Assembly: GCF_019059575.1 (NCBI RefSeq)
Contig: NW_024882189.1
Span: 62,001-126,000, forward strand
Reading direction: 5' to 3'
DNA from: Amphibalanus amphitrite
Taxonomy: Eukaryota; Arthropoda; Thecostraca; Balanomorpha; Balanidae
DNA: 64,000 bases
Made by a program: the position numbers and the translations under genes. The notes beneath the pieces were generated by a model. It had not been told where the DNA came from. It searched no databases and saw only the letters and a list, made by a program, of their open reading frames with translations. Position 1 is the first letter of the stretch, and the number at the start of each line of letters is the position of its first letter. This document shows positions 57,386-64,000 of the stretch, piece after piece.

Positions 57386-60246
57386 GCCCGTCCAGACAGC
57401 TGAGCCACTCCCAACTTCCCCACCGCCAGACATGGAAACCCGGCAGAAGCCCCGCAGGGGGCTCGCTCCGAACTAGGATGTAAGCCAAAGCCCGCTCAAT
57501 TTCCTCCAGAGAGCATCTCAGCACACTACTGCGGACTCCTTTCTGCCGCCCTTCTAGACAGCTGCACCGACCGTCCGAACTCTGCCGTAGGTTTGCGCGC
57601 CGTCTGTAGCCCCGTTCGCCGTCGAGTCTCCGGCGGGACGGGGTAGGCGCGGCCGTTCCTGCCGGTCTGTAGCGGCAGTGGAGCGCGCTCTCATCGCCAG
57701 ATTAGCTCGGCGCCCGGCTGCTGAGGACGGCTGCTCTGTTCCCGCCTGATTGGAAGGCTGTGCACTGATTATTACGATCCGTATGTGTGTGTGTGTGTGA
57801 GCCCCTGCCGTACATTCCAGGTTTATATTACTTAGCTTACGATAGCGCGGAGGCTTTAGCAGCTTGTTCGCTTCTGGCGCGGCGGCTCAATGTGAGGCGG
57901 CGCGGTGCCGGGAGGGGCGGAGGGGAGAGGTGGCTGACGTGTCCACCATCAGGTACTTGGTCCTTCCAGCAGCGCCGCGGTGCGCCGGCCCAGGTGCTCC
58001 GGCGGATGCGGGGCCCTATGGCCGGCGGTGTGGGGCTCCGCCGCCGCTCAGTGGCTGTCGGGCGAGTCTGTTCGCCGCCGGCGCCACCCCGGGGGGATCG
58101 AATCGGGCCCGGCCGGGCAGCGCTGTGTTGTCAGCTAATAAACCAGGCGTATCGCCGACCACAGAAGCGCGGCTGTCGGTGCATAGCGGAGCGGGCGGCT
58201 GGTGACAACACACGGCACACCGGGCCTCACATCAGCACGGCAGCGACTGATGATAACACAACATGCACTTATCGTGGGCTGGAATAAGCACAGCGCAGCC
58301 GTCACAGCCCGCTCCCCTTCAACCGCCTCTACATGCAAGCCTCAGTATTATGCAATGTTTATTTCACGTTCCAAATTTCGGAAAGCAACGTAAAACCAAT
58401 CTCGCGGCGTGTACCATTCGAACAGAAACAGATCTGACTGCGGCCATAGAAAACCACTCTCACACACGAGTGTCGGGCGCAGCCGGTGGCCGTGCTTGTC
58501 ACAACTCTGGCAGCTGCCGCCGGAGCGGGCTCCGCCGTCCGCCGTGGTCCGGTCAGCGGAGGCGTGCGGCCGCCCCGGGCCGTCCACCCGGGGGGACACG
58601 GAGGTCGCCGGAGCACCGGTCAGCCGGGAACACTCAGTTATGGGCGGTCCGGCTACAGGCGAACGCCGGGGGGGGGGGGGGGACGCTCGGAGTATCACGG
58701 GTTCGCACGGCCGAGAGACCAGGCTGGACGCGATCGGCAGGAACTGGGGGGCGGGGGGCAGCGACTGACGGCGGGGGGGGGGGGCAGCGACTGACGGCGG
58801 GGGGGGGCAGCGACTGATGGCGGAGGGCAGCAGCAACAGCGACTGAAAGGGGACGAACGACGGCGTCTGACGGGGAGTGGGGAGCAGTGGCTGCCGGGTT
58901 TAGAGCGAACAAGCGACGCGAATGCGGTACAATGCACATCAGAGTGCTCAGATTGCACGCCTCTTCCCGGAGCGATAGTCGTGAACAGGAGCGACAGCAA
59001 GGCACGGACCCAGTCGAGCGAGACAGTGACGAGAGGTGCCTACGGGCCAGGGCGCGCCGTCCAGGAAAGACATCGTATTTATGAAAGCAACAACTCGTCT
59101 TCGGTATCTCTCCTAGCCGGCGAGGGGAACAACAATGCCATGGGATTCGGGGGAGTCTATGACAGCGAGCAAGCGACGAGCAACAACAATCATCACGAAG
59201 GCGGCGTCTGCGGCAGTTGGGCACGGTGCACGGGTCCGCTGCCGGTCGGTGGCGGCGCCGGCGGCTCAGCGCCGCGCTGGCGCCGGCCGGCCGCCGTCAG
59301 TCCTGCAGGCACCGTCTCTGGCGGCCGGCCCGCCGAGCAGGGCCGCCCGTCGGCCACGGACGGCTACGACACACATAACACACGGCGGACACTCCATCAC
59401 TCAGAGACTCGCAGCGGGCGGCGCGGCGCGGCGCGGCGGGCCACGGCCGCACCTCTCTCCACTCACACACACACTCGCACACACCTGGCGCTCGCCGGTA
59501 GCGTCCTGTGCCGGCGGCGCGCCGAGCTCACAGTTTGATCACAGCAGGGCGTGGTGAGCGCCCGGGCGGCCGGCGCCGGGCCGGGCCGCACTCAGAGCGG
59601 CGCCGCCGCCGCCGCCGGCACCGCAGGCCGCACACCGTTCTGTACGGCCGGCCGCGCGGCGAAAAACACGGCCGGGTCACGCGCCGCCTCCTCATAAACT
59701 GCCGGGCAGAGCGGGCGTCAGAGGTGTCACAGCGAAACCCGTCGTCAGAGGGAAACACCTGTCAGTCAAAGGTGCAAGAGGTGACTGAGGTGTCACATGG
59801 AAAACCCGGTGTCAGAGGGAAGCGTGTGTCAGAGGTGTCAATGGGAGAACAGGATGATGTGCCGGAAGACCTTAAATAAGAGCTCAAATGCATTATGGGC
59901 AGCTTTTGCCAATACCGGAAAATAGGGACCTTTAAAGAGTTGCAAATGCAGATCAAATTCATTTGAGTACAAAAACAAAGAAGAAGAAAACAGAACATTC
60001 GTGTCATTAGCGCATAAATTATCAATTATCGGCGTAAAGCTAGCAGAATTGCGGTGGTGACAGGTCAGGATAGGAGGCGCCAGGAAAAGGGTGAAGAGTG
60101 GGCGCAACGATACCCAAACGTTTTACAGTGATATCAGAGCATTACGTATGGGCTAAATGCTCACATACGCTCTCACAAACTTCTCCCAGACATTCACCAG
60201 CTCCGCGCTCTATCTCACACTCCGGTTCCGGCCGCGGTCGACTCAC
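57386..60246. other. Region between convergent genes, no exon resolved
   Basis: The missing 3' exon or exons of the minus-strand gene should lie here or further left; entry phase 1 is required but no candidate is convincing. A minus-strand AATAAA is at 58,358-58,363. G runs of 9-14 lie near 58,668-58,806, with a short repeat of GGGGGCAGCGACTGACGGCG. About 50-bp GTGTCAGAGG-type repeats lie at 59,720-59,850. Confidence 0.4.
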
Positions 60247-62095
60247 CTTTGCTGAGGTAGGCGACGATCTCGGCCCAGTTGAACCGGCTCACATCGACGA
60301 CGGGCGGCCGGAACCGGCGACAGAACGCGTCCACAGCGGCGGCCGCGGCCGCGGCGGCGGCGGCGGCGGCCGGCGGCGGTGCACACGGCTCGCTGCACTG
60401 GTCGATATAGCCGAACTGGATGCCCTGCACCTGCGCACTGGCCGCGCCGGGCGCCGCCGAGACCTCCAGCGTCCCTCGGATGGTGACCGCCGGCGCCTTT
60501 TTGGTCCGCCGGCCGGCCGACGCCGCGGGTGCGGGCCGCTCGGCGGCATTGTTCGCGTCACTGGACGGCGCCGTCGGCACCACGGGGGAGGCCGGACTGC
60601 CCGATACCGCACTGCCCGTGTCCCGACTGGCCAGCGCGGCCGCGGCGGCCGGCGCCGGCGCCGCGGGCGGCCTGTCTGCTCGGGCGTCGGCGGAGGCGGC
60701 GGGGACCGTCACTGGGGCACCCGCTCCTCCGGCGGAGTCCTCAGAGGGCGCGGCGGCCGCGGACGGCGAAACACTGACAGCGCCGGCGGCCGGAGCCGAG
60801 GACACCGCCGCGGCGGCGGCTGCCGGGGCGGCCGACCCCGCGCGCGGCGACTTGGCAGCAGCAGCGGCGGCGGCGGCGGGCGCGGGCACGGGCGCAATCT
60901 CCGGGAACTCGTCCGGGTGCGAGCCGCCGATGAGGCCGTCGGCCGGCTCGGACGCGCCGCGCACGAATGCCGCCACGGCCGCCACCGGCCGGCCCCTGGG
61001 CGACGCGCGCTCGCCGAAGATGGGCCCCACGCCGTCGATAAAGTCTGTGGAGGTGCCGGCGTCACGTGTGCCGGCGGCGCGCTGCGGGGTCGGCGCCACG
61101 GCCGGCCCGCTCGCCTGGCTCTCCTGCCGGCTCCGGGTCACGTCTGCCCAGGAGGAGCCGCCGGAGCCACCGCTAGAGGTAGCGGCGGGGGCGGGGGCTG
61201 GAGTGGCGACAGCGGCAGCGGGCGTCACGTTGGGCGGCGGTGAGGCGCGCCCGGCTCGGCCGCCGCCCGCGTCGCCCAGGGACGGCGGCGGCGGCGGCAG
61301 GCTGCCGGCTCCGTCGCTGTCGCTGTCTGAGAGCTCAGAGTGCGGCGCGCTGGACGAGGTGACGTGCCTCTGACCGGGCACGTACGGCCGCCGCGGCTGG
61401 CCCGGCGGCTCCGGCGCGGCGCGCGCACTGTCGTCCAGGCTGTTAGTCTTGTGACGCAGCGCGTGCGGCCGGGATGAGTCGGCGGCACCGGCGCGCGCGC
61501 CGCCGCGCCGCCGCTGTTTGCGCGTCACCACGTGGAACTCTGTCTCCTCGATGGGGGTCGAGTCGGTGGTGACGCTGTAAAAGTCCTGCACGAAGCCCTC
61601 GCTGTCGCGCTCAGCCGCCGGCGGGCTCACGTACGTGCCGCCGTCGAAGGCCACCACCGTGGGGCCGGCCGGCGTCGAGTCGCTCTTCTTGAGGCTCGAC
61701 TTGGCTAGGTCTCCGCAGAAGACACTGGTGCCGTCGGCGCGGCCGGCGGCCCCGTCGGCGGCGGCTCCGTCGGCCGCGGCGGCCGGCGCCGGCCGGGCCT
61801 CCAGACTGCTGCTGCGGCCGCTCGGCGCCGGCTTGGTGGCACCGCGGCCCGACGGGCGCCGCTCGTGGCCCCGGCCGCCGGAGCGCTCGCCGCGTGACGA
61901 GCGGTCCTCCTCGCCAGAGCGCACGCTCGGCTTGCGGCCCTTGGCGTCCTTCTTGCCCTCCTTGGCCTTGTCGGACTTTTTGTTGCCGTTTTTGTCCTTT
62001 TTGTCGCCGGACTCTATGAAGCCGAGGAGGTCCTCCAGGTCTTCCTTTCCCCGGTAGCCGTCCACGTTTTGTGTCAGCTGCTCCTCCTCGTGACC
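60247..62095 (-). CDS. Unrecognised gene, large exon
   Basis: Acceptor CCGCGGCAG and donor GCAAAG|GTGAGT; phase 0 in, 1 out, 1,849 bases open. It carries the charged start (GHEEEQLTQNVDGY), a Lys/Asp-rich segment and the C-terminal RFNWAEIVAYLSK block. GC content is above 70 percent. Confidence 0.7.
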
Positions 62096-63770
62096 CTGCC
62101 GCGGTACATACCGTGAGCGGTGAGCGGGTGGACAATTGCACCACTCCGGGGCGGACAATGTCACGTAGCTTGGAGCCGTGGGCAGACAGACAACACAAAT
62201 ACAACTCGTCTGAATTGATACTCATCATATTACCCGCAGTGCTCCTGCCATCCAGCATGCTGCAATAAATCCAGCGAACAAGTACACCGCCCACTCCCCG
62301 CCCGGCCGTCCCTTCCGTTACCTTTTTCTTGCCCTTGCGCCCCTTGCCAGCGCTGGTCGGGCCGGAGGAGCCGGGTCGCTGACCGTTCACCAATCCGGTG
62401 CCGCCGCTCTCCGCCGCCGGCTGGCCACAGCGACAGGCAGGTCAGGTCAGCCGTCAGGTCAGGTCAGCCGTCAGGTCACCAAACAGACGGGCGCTATCCT
62501 ACCCGGGTCGGTCACCGGTAACTCTCACAGCCACCTGACTACTGCCGTGGTCGGTGCTCCACGTGAAAAGCGTCTCTGTATCGTCTCGATAAGACAATTA
62601 TGAGGCCAACACAGTCTGATGTCACTCTATGACTGCAGTCGACAGCACGATTTAAACTGCCGACCAATATGTTTCCCTGTGAATACGCTTGTAAACGCGC
62701 ATATGAATAAATCGAGCCCCGCCCACACAGAGACGGTGAGGGGGCGCGCAGTGCCGTGCGGCGCTCCGTGGCCTCACCTGCAGCCGTCGACTGGAGGGCC
62801 CCAGAGGCTCGCCTGTGAACAAAGCCAGCCGCCCGACGGTCAGACGTCGGAGGGACACCCGGCCATGGCGGACATTGTCTTATCGAGCGTCACGTTCTAA
62901 CAACGTCACATAACGGACCACGTCAGCCCGGTGACACTGATGACGTCATTAGTTCGGAACCAAACAGTCGTCAGGACGAGCTGTCCTGGCGTGTTATCAG
63001 CGTCGAACTGCCCGACACAGGGCCTCTCTGCGACACCGCAGCCCACCAAACACCGCCGGCGGGCCACTCCCACCACCCGTACACCCCGCGTCAGGGGGCG
63101 GCCCACGGGTGCGGGGCACTCCCGTCACCCGTACACCCCGCGTCAGGGGGCGGCCCACGGGTGCACGGCACTCCCACCATCCGTACACCCCGCGTCAGGG
63201 GGCGGCCCACGGGTGCACGGCACTCCCACCATCCGTACACCCCGCGTCAGGGGGCGGCCCACGGGTGCACGGCACTCCCACCATCCGTACACCCCGCGTC
63301 AGGGGGCGGCCCACGGGTGCACGGCACTCCCACCACCCGTACACCCCGCGTCAGGGGGCGGCCCACGGGTGCGGGGCACTCCCACCACCCGTACACCCCG
63401 CGTCAGGGGGCGGCCCACGGGTGCACGGCACTCCCACCACCCGTCCACCCCGCGTCAGGGGGCGGCCCACGGGTGCACGGCACTCCCGCCACCCGTACAC
63501 CCCGCGTCAGGGGGCGGGCCACGGGTGCACGGCACTCCCACCATCCGTACACCCCGCGTCAGGGGGCGGCCCGCGTGTGCAGTCTGGCGCGGCCCTCCCG
63601 TGCGCGCCGCTCAGATGACGGACGGACCCACCTGGTGGCATGTCCTTCACATCCTCTTTGGTGTAGGTGGCCGGATGGACGGCCAGCAGCCGACTCACAT
63701 CGCGCTCGACGCTGGGAATATCCACGCCGGCGGTGTACGGGGCTGAACGGGCCGGCGGCGCCTGCTGCCG
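60247..63770 (-). CDS. Unrecognised Ala-rich protein, partial gene
   Basis: Exons 63770-63632, 62812-62778, 62420-62322 and 62095-60247 have consistent phases (1, 0, 0, exit 1) and about 707 codons; the gene continues past the right edge and its 3' end is not found. Blocks that look conserved: VDIPSVERDVSRLLAVHP and ATYTKEDVKDMPP; a Lys-rich stretch; NVDGYRGKEDLEDLLGFIES; EETEFHVVTRKQRRRG; SSWADVTRSR; IQFGYIDQC; and VDVSRFNWAEIVAYLSK. Between them it is Ala/Pro/Ser-rich, including a run of 13 Ala. Basic patches suggest nucleic-acid or scaffold binding, but I recognise no domain and assign no function. Confidence 0.6.
62322..62420 (-). CDS. Unrecognised gene, 99-base exon
   Basis: Acceptor GCTGTGGCCAG, donor AAAAAG|GTAACG; phase 0 in and out. 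Gly-rich, ending in KGRKGKKK. The upstream intron has GTCAGGTCAGCC repeats (62,435-62,485). Confidence 0.6.
62778..62812 (-). CDS. Unrecognised gene, 35-base micro-exon
   Basis: Acceptor GCTTTGTTCACAG and donor CTGCAG|GTGAGG; phase 1 in, 0 out, exactly bridging its neighbours. It encodes EPLGPSSRRLQ. Confidence 0.55.
63060..63577. repeat. 52-bp minisatellite
   Basis: Ten units of CCGTACACCCCGCGTCAGGG followed by GGCGGCCCACGGGTGCACGG and CACTCCCACCAT, in the intron of the unrecognised gene, starting about 55 bases past a donor. Confidence 0.92.
63632..63770 (-). CDS. Unrecognised gene, right-most exon
   Basis: Acceptor CTGTGTCCGTCAG and donor CACCAG|GTGGGT; phase 0 in, 1 out. It encodes AGVDIPSVERDVSRLLAVHP and ATYTKEDVKDMPP, the least repetitive part of the gene. 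An upstream exon must lie beyond 64,000. Confidence 0.65.
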
Positions 63771-63773
63771 CTG

Positions 63774-64000
63774 ACGGACACAGCAGCGGTCAGACGGACA
63801 CAGCACAGACAGACGGACACAGCACAGACAGACGGAAACAGTACAGACAGACGGACACAGCACAGACAGACGGACACAGCACAGACAGACGGACACAGCA
63901 ACGGTCAGACGGACACAGAACAGACAGACGGACACAGCACAGTCAGACGGACACAGCACAGACAGACGGACACAGTACAGACAGACGGACACAGAGCAGA
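63774..64000. repeat. ~20-bp minisatellite running off the window
   Basis: Units of GACGGACACAGCACAGACA, about 11 copies, directly against the acceptor of the exon at 63,770. In transcript sense each unit has a pyrimidine-rich TGTCCGTCTGTCTGTGCTG. Confidence 0.9.

Noticed and set aside
58263-59557. Several GC-rich frames of 100-196 codons on both strands
   Set aside because: Low-complexity Gly/Arg/Ser with poly-G runs, no splice-paired boundaries and no recognisable motif.
62931-63746. Plus-strand frame of about 270 codons
   Set aside because: Translation of the 52-bp minisatellite; the supported exons here are on the minus strand.

Overview
This is 64 kb of eukaryotic nuclear DNA. Coding exons are GC-rich, introns are long and AT-richer, and splice sites are canonical GT..AG. 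Minisatellites and non-autonomous DNA transposons are very abundant. The conserved proteins are animal ones. I read it as a marine invertebrate, probably a crustacean such as a barnacle, but that placement is inference. I see no prokaryotic genes, rRNA genes, CRISPR arrays or intact transposase genes.

Four gene models can be assembled exon by exon, with intron phases agreeing at the junctions. (1) A plus-strand KDM3/JHDM2-type histone H3K9 demethylase at 9.3-17.05 kb has three small exons and one 5.6 kb terminal exon. That exon holds long Pro/Ala repeats, a cysteine-rich zinc finger and the JmjC domain. (2) A minus-strand RUSC1/RUSC2-type gene (RUN and SH3 domains) runs from 31.6 to 20.17 kb in nine exons and ends convergently with KDM3; its 5' end is unresolved. 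(3) A plus-strand six-exon gene at 42.7-57.4 kb encodes about 426 residues and is tentatively MDM1-like. (4) A minus-strand gene enters from the right edge, with exons between 63.77 and 60.25 kb. I do not recognise it; it is disordered and Ala-rich with short conserved-looking blocks, and its last exon or exons were not found.

Region by region: 0.4-7.3 kb is a nest of transposons, with a 5.1 kb foldback-like element of 11 units of about 478 bp inside a TA-flanked element, plus hAT-like and TTAA-flanked insertions. 8.0-9.0 kb is a CT-rich microsatellite. 9.3-17 kb is KDM3. 17-20 kb is intergenic or 3' UTR. 20-31.6 kb is RUSC, with a 21-bp minisatellite in one intron. 32-41 kb is mostly non-coding, with several terminal-inverted-repeat elements. 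41.4-57.4 kb is the MDM1-like gene with transposon-filled introns. 57.4-64 kb holds the unrecognised gene and two flanking minisatellites.

The most striking pattern is that minisatellites sit against exon-intron boundaries in all four genes. In RUSC, three arrays or duplications contain copies of the splice site itself. The best case is about 70 copies of a 21-bp unit that begins at the donor of a RUN-domain exon and repeats that donor, so the intron starts with a long run of potential 5' splice sites whose spacing mostly preserves the reading frame.
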